Below are positions 32,894 to 42,797 of a stretch of 42,845 nt of DNA, piece after piece. The notes under the pieces are model-generated. The model ran no database searches. It had not been told where the DNA came from and saw only the letters and a list, made by a program, of their open reading frames with translations. Position 1 is the stretch's first letter. Every line of letters begins with the position of its first letter. This DNA comes from an uncultured Clostridia bacterium (GTDB taxonomy: Bacteria > Bacillota > Clostridia > Christensenellales > UBA3700). The stretch is from assembly GCA_944381275.1 (NCBI GenBank), contig CALWKO010000011.1, positions 1-42,845 on the forward strand. The letters run 5' to 3'. Position numbers and translations under genes: made by a program.

Positions 32894-35235
32894 CGGAAGA
32901 AAAATCTATCTTCGCACTTGAATTGGACAAGGTTTTATCTAAGGCGTCCGGCTATTGCCACGACCCTGTCGCTTCGCGCGCCATGCTTTCCGTCCGTCCC
33001 GCCGCAAGTTACGAGGAAGCCGGCGCGCTTTTGCGCGAAACGCACGAAGCGGACATCATCCTTCACGAGTTCGTCACTTCGCCCGATTTTGCCCAAGGGG
33101 ACATAACCGAGTGCCTGGAAAAGGCGGAAAAGCTCTCCACCCTCACCGCCATGCAGGTGAGAAAAGTGGGCGTTGCCATGCGCACGGCAAGGCTGTGCCG
33201 CGCAGCGATAAGCGCGATCGAGGACGAAAGAATCGAACATATACGCAATATTTCTTCTCAAATAGCGGTGGATACGACCCTAGAAGGGCGGATTTTGGAA
33301 AGCGTCACGCAGGAGGGCGAACTCTCCGACGACGCCTCGGGTGAACTGCGCCGATTGCGCAGCGCGGTGAAGAGCGCGGGCGCGGCGGTGAGGAGCAGGC
33401 TCAATGCCTATCTTTCCGGTCCGGAGAGCAAATTTTTAATGGACAACCTCGTCACCATGCGTGAGGGAAGGTACGTTCTGCCCGTAAAGGCGGAGTGCCG
33501 CTCGTCCGTGCCGGGACTTCTTCACGACAGGTCGGCAAGCGGTTCCACCGTGTATATCGAGCCTTACGCCGTGGTGGAGATGAACAACGAGATCCGCGCC
33601 TTAAAGGCGGAAGAGCAGGCGGAGTGCGAGCGGATCTTGCAGGGCTTCACTTACGATATTTCTCAAATATCCGAGCACATAAAAAATTCGTGCGCCCTCG
33701 TCACCCGTCTGGACTGCATCTTTGCCCGCGCGAGCTACGCAAGGGATATAAGGGCGGTCATGCCCGTGTATTCGCACGGCGGCGAAGTGGACATCATCCG
33801 CGGCAGGCATCCGCTTATTGACAAGGAAAAAGTCGTCCCCGTGTCCGTTAAGCTGGGCGGCGAGTACAGCGTGATAATAATTTCCGGTCCCAACACGGGC
33901 GGTAAGACGGTCACTTTAAAGCTGTGCGGATTGTTCGCGCTGATGAGCGCGTGCGGCTTCTTCCTGCCGTGCGAAGAGGGCAGCAAGATGTCCTACTTCT
34001 CCGCCGTATACAGCGATATAGGCGACGATCAGTCGATAGAGCTCGCGCTCTCCACCTTCTCCTCGCACGTGGTGAACGTGGCGCGCATCTTGAAGAACGC
34101 GGACGGCGAAAGCCTGGTGCTCCTTGACGAGCTGGGCGCGGGCACCGACCCCGCCGAGGGCAGTGCGCTTGCCGTGGCGTGCGTGGAAAAATTGTTGGAA
34201 AAGGGGTGCAAGTGCATCGTCACTTCCCACTTCGACGAATTAAAGAGCTTCTCCGCCCACACTACGGGCGTGATAAACGCCTCTATGGATTTCGATCCCG
34301 AAACTTTCGCCCCCACCTATAAATTGCTGCTCGGCGTGGCGGGCTCTTCCAATGCCTTGGAGATAGCCTCCCGCTTCGGCATGCCGCGCGACGTGATAAA
34401 TCGCGCCTATGGGTTGATAGCTCCCGAAAAACGCGAGCTTTCCAAGCTGATAACGGGCGCGGAACAGGCGCTCAGAAACGCCCAAGCAGAGCGGGACAAG
34501 GCGCGCGAGGAAGAAAGGCAGGCGCGCGAGGAGCTGGAGAACGCGCGCAAGTTGCGTGAGCGTGCGGAAGAGATAAAGGATAAATTGGAAGAAAAGATGC
34601 GCCGCGGCTACCGCGAACTTCTCTCCGACTACGTCGAGGACGCGGAAGAGCTGGTGGAGCAGATAAAGCAAAAGGTGAAGGAGGGCGACGAGCGCGCGCT
34701 ATTTGAAGCCCGCCGCCTAAAAAATAAGCTGGCGGAAAGGGCAGGCGAACTTCCCTCGCGCACGGGCGCGGTAAAGCAGGATGGCGAGATAGAGGAAGGG
34801 GACACCGTCTACGTCAAATCGCTCGGCAAAAAGGCGATAGTGCTCGGCAAGAACAAGAAGGGCGAATACACCGTAAAGGCGGGTATTTTGACCACAATAG
34901 TCCCCTCATCCGACGTTTATAAGACGCAGAGCGAGCAGGGGAGTGAGAAAACCGCGCCCCGCAAGACCTCGCAATATTACGCCCGCCCCAACGTGGGAGC
35001 GGAACTGGACGTGCGCGGGCAGACGTGCGAAGAGGCGGTATATAATACGGATATATATATCGACAACGCCGCCATGGCGGGACTGCACGAGGTGCGTATC
35101 ATCCACGGCAAGGGGAGCGGAGCGCTGCGCAGCGCCCTGCGCGAGATGTTGAAGACGCACCCGCGTGTGGTATCCTTCCGCACGGGCAAGTACGGCGAGG
35201 GCGACGACGGCGTTACGATAGCGGAGATAAAATGA
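32890..35235 (+). CDS. mutS2: MutS2 family protein (ribosome rescue/recombination ATPase with Smr domain)
   Basis: A 781-aa MutS2. The helical clamp/lever domains come first (LLHDRSASGSTVYIEPYAV), then the ABC-type ATPase with Walker A ISGPNTGGKTVTLKL, the signature region STFSSHV, Walker B LVLLDELGAGTDPAEGSALA, and TSHFDELKSF. A charged coiled coil (about 515-600) and a KOW-like segment lead to the C-terminal Smr nuclease-like domain with ELDVRGQTCEEA and HGKGSGALRSAL. MutS2 lacks a mismatch-binding domain; in B. subtilis it splits collided ribosomes. The start overlaps the U32 stop by 4 bp. Confidence 0.97.
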   Translation: MTEEKSIFALELDKVLSKASGYCHDPVASRAMLSVRPAASYEEAGALLRETHEADIILHEFVTSPDFAQGDITECLEKAEKLSTLTAMQVRKVGVAMRTARLCRAAISAIEDERIEHIRNISSQIAVDTTLEGRILESVTQEGELSDDASGELRRLRSAVKSAGAAVRSRLNAYLSGPESKFLMDNLVTMREGRYVLPVKAECRSSVPGLLHDRSASGSTVYIEPYAVVEMNNEIRALKAEEQAECERILQGFTYDISQISEHIKNSCALVTRLDCIFARASYARDIRAVMPVYSHGGEVDIIRGRHPLIDKEKVVPVSVKLGGEYSVIIISGPNTGGKTVTLKLCGLFALMSACGFFLPCEEGSKMSYFSAVYSDIGDDQSIELALSTFSSHVVNVARILKNADGESLVLLDELGAGTDPAEGSALAVACVEKLLEKGCKCIVTSHFDELKSFSAHTTGVINASMDFDPETFAPTYKLLLGVAGSSNALEIASRFGMPRDVINRAYGLIAPEKRELSKLITGAEQALRNAQAERDKAREEERQAREELENARKLRERAEEIKDKLEEKMRRGYRELLSDYVEDAEELVEQIKQKVKEGDERALFEARRLKNKLAERAGELPSRTGAVKQDGEIEEGDTVYVKSLGKKAIVLGKNKKGEYTVKAGILTTIVPSSDVYKTQSEQGSEKTAPRKTSQYYARPNVGAELDVRGQTCEEAVYNTDIYIDNAAMAGLHEVRIIHGKGSGALRSALREMLKTHPRVVSFRTGKYGEGDDGVTIAEIK

Positions 35236-35669
35236 TATACGAGCGGGTATATGAAAAATATTCGTTAAAGCCGCTCCGGGCAGTCCTTCTCATAGCGGCG
35301 ATAGTCGGCGATATTGCGGCGGTGATACTCTTTTTTTCCGCCCTCGCCGACCATGTGCTGTTCGCGGCGGCGGCGGCTCTCGCCGCAATCGACTTTGCCC
35401 TGCGCCGCATAAGTTTGAAAACAGTGTATTCCTACCGCTATGTGCTCAGCGAAAAAGGGGTGGAGATATATTACGACATAATAGGAAAAAGCCGCCTTGT
35501 GCTCACCCTGGAAAAAGGGGTAAAACTCACACCGGCGCAGGAAAATTCCGCAGGTAAGAGGCTTTACGGGGACAGTAGCGCAATGCTCTTTGCGGCGGAA
35601 AAAGATGGGAAGGAATATATCGTGAGCTTAGATGAATTTATGTATTCCGTGTTGGAGGTGGATAATTGA
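35232..35669 (+). CDS. Small membrane protein of unknown function
   Basis: A 145-aa protein. Two adjacent hydrophobic helices (PLRAVLLIAAIVGDIAAVIL and VLFAAAAALAAIDFAL, about 15-60) are followed by a soluble domain of about 85 residues (YSYRYVLSEKGVEIYYDIIG, GKEYIVSLDEFMYSVLE) resembling a small PH-like beta domain of the kind found in many clostridial two-helix proteins. The family is not recognised with certainty. It overlaps mutS2 and the cysteine desulfurase by 4 bp each, so it is cotranslated with both, but there is no functional link visible. Confidence 0.75.
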   Translation: MIYERVYEKYSLKPLRAVLLIAAIVGDIAAVILFFSALADHVLFAAAAALAAIDFALRRISLKTVYSYRYVLSEKGVEIYYDIIGKSRLVLTLEKGVKLTPAQENSAGKRLYGDSSAMLFAAEKDGKEYIVSLDEFMYSVLEVDN

Positions 35670-36805
35670 TATATCTGGATAATGCCGCCACTACCCGCAT
35701 GTACGAAGAGTGCGCGGATACGGTCGATAAATATAACAGGGAACTTTACTTCAACCCGTCCGCACGCTACCGCCTCGCTTTAAAGGCGGAAGAGGCAATC
35801 AAGGAGGCGCGCTCCGCAATAGCCGACAAGCTGGGCGCGGATGAAGGGGAGATATACTTCACCGCTTCGGGCAGCGAGGCGGACAACATCGCTCTGCTGT
35901 GCAGTCTGCGCAGGAAGAGCGGCAGGGTGATAGTGGGCGCGGCGGAGCACTCGGCGGTGTATCAATGCGCGTGCGAGCTGGAGCGGCGCGGCTACGAGGT
36001 GGTCTTTGCGCCCGTCACGCGGTGCGGCACGGTTGATACGGCGGCGCTTGCTTCTCTGCTCACGGAAAATACCGTGCTGGTGTCGGTTATGCATGTATGT
36101 AACGAAACGGGCGCGGTGAACGACTTAAAGGCGATCTCCTCGCTCGTGAGGAAAAAGTGCCCCAAAGCGCTCGTGCACAGCGACGGAGTGCAGGCTTTCG
36201 GCAAACTGCCGATAAACGTGCGCGCGCTGGACGTGGACATGTATTCTATAAGCGGGCACAAGATACACGCCCCCAAGGGGGTGGGCGCGCTGTACGCCAA
36301 AAAGAGCGTGCACCTTTCCCCCTTCGTGTTTGGCGGCGGTCAGGAAAAGGGAGTGCGCAGCGCCACGGAGAACGTGGCGGGAATATGCGCCTTCGCCCGG
36401 GCGGCTAAGTTGGTCTATCCCCGCAATAAAATGAGGGAAGAAGAGTGGGAAAAAGAGCGGCTCGCCGCGGAAGAATACTTAAAAAATAATATGGACGATA
36501 TTGTTATTCTTTCCGAGCGCGGCAAATGCCTTTCCACCTTCCTCACCTTGGCGGTGAAGGGAATAAGAGGGGAAGTTATGGTGCACGTGCTCGATGAGCG
36601 CGGCATTATGATCGGCACGGGCAGCGCCTGTTCTTCCCACAGCTCCAATAAGCGTATACCGCAGGTTTTGGGCTTGGATAAGGAGTATTGGGACGGAATG
36701 ATCCGCCTTACCATAAGCGACATGAACTCCTCGGGCGACCTTTTGGAAGGGTGCAAAGCGCTCGTGCAGGCGGCAGAGGAAGAGCGGCGATACATCAAGA
36801 AGTAG
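35666..36805 (+). CDS. Cysteine desulfurase (NifS/IscS type)
   Basis: A 379-aa PLP-dependent enzyme releasing persulfide sulfur from Cys. Aminotransferase class V features: IYLDNAATTRMYEECAD at the start, TASGSEADNIALL, AAEHSAVYQCACEL, SVMHVCNETGAVNDLKAI, SDGVQAFGKLPINV, the PLP Lys in MYSISGHKIHAPKGVGALY, and the loop Cys in IGTGSACSSHSS. The short active-site loop and the direct neighbour thiI suggest it serves tRNA 4-thiouridine formation, like B. subtilis NifZ beside ThiI; that link is inference. Confidence 0.95.
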   Translation: MIYLDNAATTRMYEECADTVDKYNRELYFNPSARYRLALKAEEAIKEARSAIADKLGADEGEIYFTASGSEADNIALLCSLRRKSGRVIVGAAEHSAVYQCACELERRGYEVVFAPVTRCGTVDTAALASLLTENTVLVSVMHVCNETGAVNDLKAISSLVRKKCPKALVHSDGVQAFGKLPINVRALDVDMYSISGHKIHAPKGVGALYAKKSVHLSPFVFGGGQEKGVRSATENVAGICAFARAAKLVYPRNKMREEEWEKERLAAEEYLKNNMDDIVILSERGKCLSTFLTLAVKGIRGEVMVHVLDERGIMIGTGSACSSHSSNKRIPQVLGLDKEYWDGMIRLTISDMNSSGDLLEGCKALVQAAEEERRYIKK

Positions 36806-36819
36806 AGAGGTAAAAATAT

Positions 36820-37995
36820 ATGGATAAAGTGATAATGCTTAGGTACGGCGAACTCTTTTTAAAGGGCAGGAACCGTTCTTATTTCGAAGGGGTGCTCGCG
36901 CGCAACATCAAGCAGGCGCTCTCCCCCTTTGAGTGCAAATTCTCCCGCACTCAAAACAGGTATTACGTAGAGGATTATTCCTTCGAGGACGAGTATGCCA
37001 TCATCGAACGGCTGAGGAAGGTGTTCGGTTTGCACTCGCTCAGCGTCGCCGTAAAGGTGAAGACGGAGTACGAGGCGATCTACGCCGCGGCGATAGACTG
37101 CGCCCCCACCGCGGGAACCTTCCGCGTAAACGTGAAGAGGGCGGATAAAAAGCTCTCGATGAACTCCATGCAGATAGCAATCGAAGCGGGCGCGCGCATA
37201 CTCCGCGCCAAACCCGAACTCTCCGTCGACCTTCACGACCCGGACGCCGCCGTGAACATCGACATACGCGAAAACGGCTTTACATACGTCTTCGGCGAGA
37301 GCGTAGCTTGCGCGGGCGGCATGCCCGTAGGGACCGCGGGCAAGGGAATGCTCCTGCTCAGCGGCGGTTTCGACTCCCCCGTGGCGGGCTGGCGCATGGC
37401 GAAAAGGGGAGTAAAGGTTTATGCCGTGCATTATCACAGCTACCCCCATACCAGCCTTCAAGCCAAGGAAAAGGTGGTGGATCTAGCCAAAAAGCTCACC
37501 CCCTGGTGCGGGGATATAACCTTGTATGTGGTGCCGTTTACGCACATCCAGGAGGAAATTCACCGCCGCTGCAACGGCGATTTTATGATAACGGTCATGC
37601 GCAGGGTGATGGTGCGCATCGCCGAAAGACTCGCCAAAAAGGAGGGCTGCGGCTGCCTCATCACGGGCGAAAGCCTGGGTCAGGTGGCTTCCCAAACGAT
37701 GGAGAGCATTACTTCCACCGAAGACGCCGTGCTCGATCTCCCCATATTCCGCCCCCTCATCGCCATGGACAAGACGGAGATAATGGAGCAAGCCGAGCAC
37801 ATCGACACATACGATATAAGCAAGCAGCCGTTTGAGGATTGCTGCACGGTATTCTTGCCGCGCAATCCCGTCATCCACCCCAAGCTGGACGAAGCCAGGA
37901 GCGAAGAAGCCAAGCTGAAAGGGGAAGAAGAGATGATAGAAGAGGCGATCGCCGAGGCGGAAGTACTGCACTTGGGCGAAAAGGCGGCGGAATAG
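36820..37995 (+). CDS. thiI: tRNA 4-thiouridine synthase ThiI
   Basis: A 391-aa ThiI. The N-terminal NFLD/THUMP RNA-binding part (MLRYGELFLKGRNRSYFEGV; GTFRVNVKRADKKLSMNSMQ) precedes the PP-loop ATPase with LLLSGGFDSPVAGWRMAKRG and CLITGESLGQVASQTMESI. The C-terminal rhodanese domain of the E. coli enzyme is absent, as in most Firmicutes. It adenylates U8 of tRNA before sulfur transfer from the adjacent desulfurase. GAGAGG precedes the ATG, 14 bp after the desulfurase stop. It ends the pheST-led cluster. Confidence 0.96.
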   Translation: MDKVIMLRYGELFLKGRNRSYFEGVLARNIKQALSPFECKFSRTQNRYYVEDYSFEDEYAIIERLRKVFGLHSLSVAVKVKTEYEAIYAAAIDCAPTAGTFRVNVKRADKKLSMNSMQIAIEAGARILRAKPELSVDLHDPDAAVNIDIRENGFTYVFGESVACAGGMPVGTAGKGMLLLSGGFDSPVAGWRMAKRGVKVYAVHYHSYPHTSLQAKEKVVDLAKKLTPWCGDITLYVVPFTHIQEEIHRRCNGDFMITVMRRVMVRIAERLAKKEGCGCLITGESLGQVASQTMESITSTEDAVLDLPIFRPLIAMDKTEIMEQAEHIDTYDISKQPFEDCCTVFLPRNPVIHPKLDEARSEEAKLKGEEEMIEEAIAEAEVLHLGEKAAE

Positions 37996-38031
37996 GTAAT
38001 AAATTTTCGCGCACGCATTATAAATAATATA

Positions 38032-38061
38032 TTGACATATTTGCGGTAATAATGGTATTAT
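38032..38061 (+). promoter_or_regulatory. Sigma-A promoter of the P-type ATPase gene
   Basis: TTGACA (38032-38037), 18-bp spacer, TATTAT (38056-38061). The start point is expected at 38067-38069, which is the ATG itself at 38068. Confidence 0.75.
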
Positions 38062-38067
38062 CATAGT

Positions 38068-41000
38068 ATGGCAGCAAAAAAGAAGGGTGAAATGGTAAAG
38101 AATGAGCGGACCGCGGAGCAACCCGCGGCCGTTTTGCCGCCCGAAGAGCTTGCCGCGGATAAGGCAGAGGAAACTTTTGTGCAGGAAGCACCCGCAAAGC
38201 GCGGGAAGAAGGCCGCATGGGAAGAAAAGCCGGAGGAGATAAGGGAGCTCCCCTCGGCGGAAGAAAAGCCGCAGTCGCAGCAGGAGCCCCAAGAACAAGA
38301 GCAGTCCGCCGGGCAGGACGAAGCCCCCAAGCCCAAGAAAAAGCGCGGCAAAAAGAAGGCGCAGGAAGAGCCCCTTCCCAAGGAGGAAGAATTTGCGGCG
38401 GAACAGCCCGCGGCGGAAGAAGTCGCAGCGGAAGAGGTAAAGCCGCAAGAGGAGCTCCAAGCGCAACAGCAGCCCGCCAGGCAGGACGAAGCCCCCAAGC
38501 CCAAGAAAAAGCGCGGCAGAAATAAGGCGCAGGAAGAGCCCCTTCCCAAGGAAGAAGAATCCGCGGCAGAACAGCCAGCGGCGGAGCAGGCGGCAGCGGA
38601 AGAGGCAAAGCCGCAAGAATCCGCACCTCAAGAGCCCGCCGAGATTGCGGCGGACGAAGATCCTTCGTCACAAGAAAAGGGTAAAAAGCGCGGCCGCTTC
38701 GGTAAAAAGAAGAAGGAAGTAAAGGTGTTCGACTATCCGCTCGAGAGGGTGGAAGCCGCTCCCGACCAAGGACTTTCCGAAGAGCAGGCGCAGGAGCGCA
38801 TGGATCGCGGCTTGAACAACGAACAGCCCAACATCGTCACAAAATCTTACTTGAATATATTCCGTTTAAACGTCATCACTCTGTTTAACGGCTTGAACTT
38901 CCTGCTGGCGGCGCTCATTTTGGTGTACGGCAGCATAAAGAACATGACCTTTATCATATTGGTCATATGCAATATGGTGGTGGGCATAGTGCAGGAGATC
39001 CGCTCCAAACTCGTTTTGGAAAAGATGTCCTTGCTCAACGTGCCCAAAGTCAGCGTTATCCGCGGCGGTGAGAAAAAACAGGTGGATATGTCCGATATCG
39101 TCATCGACGATATAATCGAGATCCACGCCGGCGAGCAAATAGCTTCCGACAGCGTCGTAGTCAGCGGCGAGTGCGAAGTTAACGAAAGCATGCTCACGGG
39201 CGAGCAGGACGACATCCACAAAACGGCGGGCGCGGAGCTTCTTTCCGGCAGTATAGTGCAGGCGGGCACTTGCCGTGCGCGCGTTGTCAAGGTGGGTAAG
39301 GACAACTTTGCGTCCACCATCCTTACCGAAGCCAAGAAGTATAAAAAGTCCAAATCGCAGCTCATGCGCTCGATAAATTGGATAATCAGGATAGTTACCA
39401 TAGCCATCTTCCCCATGGGCATACTCATGTATCTCACAAACTGTGCGGACAGGGGGATAGGCTACCTTGATATGTTCAACATCACCTCGAGCGACATGGC
39501 GGAAAAAGTGAGCTCGGTGATAACCAACTCCGTCGCCTCCGTGGTGGGCATGATCCCTGAAGGACTCGTGATGATGACGTCCATCGCCCTTGCCGTGGGC
39601 GTTATCAAACTTGCGCGCAAGCAAACGCTCGTGCAAGATCTATATTCGATAGAAACGCTCGCCCGCGTGGATATGCTCTGCCTGGATAAGACGGGCACCA
39701 TAACCGAAGGCAGTATGCAGGTGGAGCGCGTGCATCAATACACCGATAAGTTAGGTTCGATAACGGACATAATGACGAGCATGGTCGCGGCGCTGGGCGC
39801 AAGCGGTTCCACATTCGAAGCGTTCGCCGATTATTTCAAGGGCGAAAATGTGTGGAGTCACATCTCCACCGTTCCCTTCTCATCCTCGCGCAAGTGGAGC
39901 GGGGCGGACTTCGGCGACAAGGGCAGGTTTATCGTGGGCGCGCCCGAATTCGTGCTCAAGGAGCGTTACTCGCTCGTGCAAAAGGATGTGGAAAATTACA
40001 CCAAGCAGGGCTATCGCGTCCTTCTTTTGGTATATTCTTCTCAACCTATAAAGGAGAACGTGCGGGAAGACAAGCTCAAGCCCGTTGCGCTCATCATCCT
40101 CTCCGACAAGATAAGGGCGAGCGCAAATTCCACCCTGCAATACTTCGCCGACCAGGGCGTGGAGATAAAAATCATCTCCGGCGACAACCCCATCACCGTA
40201 TCCAAGGTGGCGGAGCGCGCGGGCGTCAAGGGGTACGACAGCTATATCGACGCCACCACGTTAAAGACGGAAGAAGAAGTGCTCGCCGCCTGCGATAAGT
40301 ACACCATCTTCGGCAGGGTGACCCCCAAGCAGAAGAAGATACTCGTGCAGGGCTTGAAAGCCAAGGGGCACACCGTGGGCATGACGGGTGACGGCGTAAA
40401 CGACGTTATGGCGCTCAAGGAAGCGGACTGCTCCATAGCTATGGCGTCTGGCAGTGAAGCGGCGCGCAACGTGGCTCAGCTCGTGCTAATGAACAGCGAC
40501 TTTGCCTCTCTGCCCAGCGTGGTTTTGGAAGGCAGAAGGGTAATAAACAACATAGAAAGGGTGGCGTCGCTCTTCCTGGTAAAGACGACGTTCAGCACTC
40601 TGCTCACCCTTATGTGCATCATCTTGCAGACGTCCTATCCCTTCGTGCCCATCCAGCTCACCCTCATCAGCGCGCTGTTTGTGGGCATCCCGTCCTTCTT
40701 CCTCGCCCTCGAACCCAACGGCAGGAAGGTGGAAGGCAACTTCCTGAGCAAGGTGTTTTCAAAGGCTCTGCCGGCGGGCATGACCATAACGCTGATGGTC
40801 ACCATCGCCTGCGTGCTATACAGGGATATAGGGCTGGACGTTTCGGCGCAGATAGCCACAATGGCATTCTTCATCACAGCGCTTTCGTCGCTTATAGTAC
40901 TGCTTCAAGCGTGCTATCCGTATACAAAGCTGAGGCTGCTCATCATCGGTTTTGCCTTGGTGGTGCTCATCTTCGCCGTGAGTGTGGATTGGACGAGGGA

Positions 41001-41211
41001 GTTCTTCTCCATTACCTCGCTCACGTCCGATATGTTGAAGAATTTGATAATTATGATGGTCTGCGTCCCGCCGTGCATACTGTTCATGCGTGCGGAAGTG
41101 GGCGCGATACGCGAGCTGTATAGGACGATAAAGCGCTTCTTTATCAACGTATACACTTGGATAAAAAATACCGCAAATAAGTTCATCGGGAGTATAAAGA
41201 AGAACAAATGA
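38068..41211 (+). CDS. HAD-IC P-type ATPase (CtpE-like cation pump) with long charged N-terminal extension
   Basis: A 1047-aa pump. The conserved part begins near residue 237 ([20 protein letters not shown]), first membrane helix near 267. Motifs: actuator TGEQ (about 377-380, where TGES is usual), [15 protein letters not shown] in the membrane, phosphorylation site [11 protein letters not shown] (Asp540), nucleotide-domain segments and the hinge [20 protein letters not shown]. The nearest known type is CtpE, a calcium-related pump in mycobacteria; the ion is unproven. Residues 1-225 are disordered Lys/Glu/Pro/Ala-rich sequence containing two 56-residue repeats. There is no ribosome site at the first ATG; a second ATG at 38092 follows AAGGGTGAA and may be used. 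Confidence 0.9.
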   Translation: MAAKKKGEMVKNERTAEQPAAVLPPEELAADKAEETFVQEAPAKRGKKAAWEEKPEEIRELPSAEEKPQSQQEPQEQEQSAGQDEAPKPKKKRGKKKAQEEPLPKEEEFAAEQPAAEEVAAEEVKPQEELQAQQQPARQDEAPKPKKKRGRNKAQEEPLPKEEESAAEQPAAEQAAAEEAKPQESAPQEPAEIAADEDPSSQEKGKKRGRFGKKKKEVKVFDYPLERVEAAPDQGLSEEQAQERMDRGLNNEQPNIVTKSYLNIFRLNVITLFNGLNFLLAALILVYGSIKNMTFIILVICNMVVGIVQEIRSKLVLEKMSLLNVPKVSVIRGGEKKQVDMSDIVIDDIIEIHAGEQIASDSVVVSGECEVNESMLTGEQDDIHKTAGAELLSGSIVQAGTCRARVVKVGKDNFASTILTEAKKYKKSKSQLMRSINWIIRIVTIAIFPMGILMYLTNCADRGIGYLDMFNITSSDMAEKVSSVITNSVASVVGMIPEGLVMMTSIALAVGVIKLARKQTLVQDLYSIETLARVDMLCLDKTGTITEGSMQVERVHQYTDKLGSITDIMTSMVAALGASGSTFEAFADYFKGENVWSHISTVPFSSSRKWSGADFGDKGRFIVGAPEFVLKERYSLVQKDVENYTKQGYRVLLLVYSSQPIKENVREDKLKPVALIILSDKIRASANSTLQYFADQGVEIKIISGDNPITVSKVAERAGVKGYDSYIDATTLKTEEEVLAACDKYTIFGRVTPKQKKILVQGLKAKGHTVGMTGDGVNDVMALKEADCSIAMASGSEAARNVAQLVLMNSDFASLPSVVLEGRRVINNIERVASLFLVKTTFSTLLTLMCIILQTSYPFVPIQLTLISALFVGIPSFFLALEPNGRKVEGNFLSKVFSKALPAGMTITLMVTIACVLYRDIGLDVSAQIATMAFFITALSSLIVLLQACYPYTKLRLLIIGFALVVLIFAVSVDWTREFFSITSLTSDMLKNLIIMMVCVPPCILFMRAEVGAIRELYRTIKRFFINVYTWIKNTANKFIGSIKKNK
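38314..38649 (+). repeat. 168-bp in-frame tandem repeat (2 units) in the ATPase N-terminus
   Basis: Units 38314-38481 and 38482-38649 both encode [12 protein letters not shown], then [12 protein letters not shown] and an Ala/Glu/Gln-rich stretch. The second half is more diverged. A third partial echo, [12 protein letters not shown], follows. Confidence 0.85.
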
Positions 41212-42746
41212 ATCATGAGTTAGTAGTTGTACTCGACTTCGGCGGTCAGTATAATCAGCTGATCGCGCGCAGGGTAAGGGAGCAGAACGTCTACTGCGAA
41301 ATGTACCCCTGCACCAAGCCGGCTAAGGAGATCCTCGCCAAAAACCCCAAGGGCATCATCTTCACGGGCGGCCCCTCCAGCGTTTACGAAGAGGGCGCGC
41401 CCAAGGTGGATAAAGCCATTTTGCAAGCGGGCGTCCCCGTGCTGGGCATCTGCTACGGCGCACAGCTCATCGCCCAAATGCTCGGCGGTGACGTAAAGCA
41501 CGCCGCCAAGCGCGAATACGGCCGTCAGCTGGCGACATACGATACGTCCTCGCCCATCTATAAGGGGCTCAACGAAAAGGGCGTGTGCTGGATGAGCCAT
41601 ACGGACAGGGTAGAGAGCTTGCCGGAAGGCTTCAAGGTGCTCGCAAGCACCGATACCTGCGCCATAGCGGCTTTCGGCAGCGAAGAAAAGCACATCTACG
41701 GCGTTCAGTACCACCCCGAAGTGGTGCACAGCGAGCAGGGCATCGACATGCTGCGCAACTTCCTCTATAATGTGGCGGGCGTGCACGGCGATTGGACTAT
41801 GGGCAACTTTGTGGCAAACAAAGTGGCGGAGTTAAAAGCGCTCATCGGCGAGAATAAAAAAGTGCTCTGCGCGTTCAGCGGCGGCGTGGACAGCGCCGTG
41901 GCGGCAACGCTCATCCACCGCGCGGTGGGTGACAACCTCACCTGCATCTTCGTCGACCACGGGCTGCTGCGCAAGTACGAAGCGGAGGAGGTCATGCGCG
42001 TGTTCAAGGAAGAGCGCGGCATGAACGTCATCTTGGCGGACGCTTCCAAGCGCTTCCTCAAAATTTTGCGCGGCGTGAAGGAGCCGGAGAAAAAGCGCAA
42101 GCTCATCGGCGCGGAATTTATCCGCGTATTCGAAGAAGAGGCGAACAAGATAGGCGAGGTGGATTTCCTCGTTCAGGGCACCATCTATCCGGACGTGATA
42201 GAATCGGGCTTGGGCAATTCCGCCACCATCAAGAGCCATCACAACGTGGGCGGACTGCCTAGCGTTATCAAGTTCAAGAGCCTTGTGGAGCCGCTGCGCG
42301 ACCTGTTCAAGGACGAGGTGCGCAAGGTGGGCTTCGAGCTGGGCTTGCCCAGGAACATAGTCATGCGCCAGCCCTTCCCGGGACCGGGACTTGCCATAAG
42401 GGTGATAGGCAACATCACCGAGCGCAAGTTAAAGATATTGCGCGACGCGGACTACATACTGCGTGAAGAAATCGCCTTAAACAACCTGGATACGGAAATT
42501 TGGCAGTACTTCGCCGTGCTCACCAACATGCGCAGCGTGGGCGTTATGGGGGACAGCAGGACGTATGACTACACCGTCGTTCTGCGCGCGGTCACTTCCG
42601 TTGACGGCATGACGGCGGATTGGGCGCGCATCCCCTTTGATGTGCTCAGCCGCATTTCCGAGCGCATAGTAAACGAAGTCAAGCACGTAAACAGGGTGGT
42701 TTACGACATCACGTCCAAGCCGCCGGCAACCATTGAATGGGAGTAA
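41208..42746 (+). CDS. guaA: GMP synthase (glutamine-hydrolysing)
   Basis: A 512-aa enzyme that aminates XMP to GMP. The class I glutamine amidotransferase (1 to about 190) has [33 protein letters not shown]-like [17 protein letters not shown] with the catalytic Cys, and [15 protein letters not shown] with the His-x-Glu. The ATP-pyrophosphatase domain has [18 protein letters not shown], followed by the dimerisation domain with [15 protein letters not shown] and the C-terminal [12 protein letters not shown]. Normal length. The ATG overlaps the ATPase stop by 4 bp with only a weak purine-rich ribosome site. Confidence 0.98.
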   Translation: MNHELVVVLDFGGQYNQLIARRVREQNVYCEMYPCTKPAKEILAKNPKGIIFTGGPSSVYEEGAPKVDKAILQAGVPVLGICYGAQLIAQMLGGDVKHAAKREYGRQLATYDTSSPIYKGLNEKGVCWMSHTDRVESLPEGFKVLASTDTCAIAAFGSEEKHIYGVQYHPEVVHSEQGIDMLRNFLYNVAGVHGDWTMGNFVANKVAELKALIGENKKVLCAFSGGVDSAVAATLIHRAVGDNLTCIFVDHGLLRKYEAEEVMRVFKEERGMNVILADASKRFLKILRGVKEPEKKRKLIGAEFIRVFEEEANKIGEVDFLVQGTIYPDVIESGLGNSATIKSHHNVGGLPSVIKFKSLVEPLRDLFKDEVRKVGFELGLPRNIVMRQPFPGPGLAIRVIGNITERKLKILRDADYILREEIALNNLDTEIWQYFAVLTNMRSVGVMGDSRTYDYTVVLRAVTSVDGMTADWARIPFDVLSRISERIVNEVKHVNRVVYDITSKPPATIEWE

Positions 42747-42797
42747 AATAGCGGATATACGCTTAAATCAAGTAAATTTTCTCAAAGGAGAAGGAAT

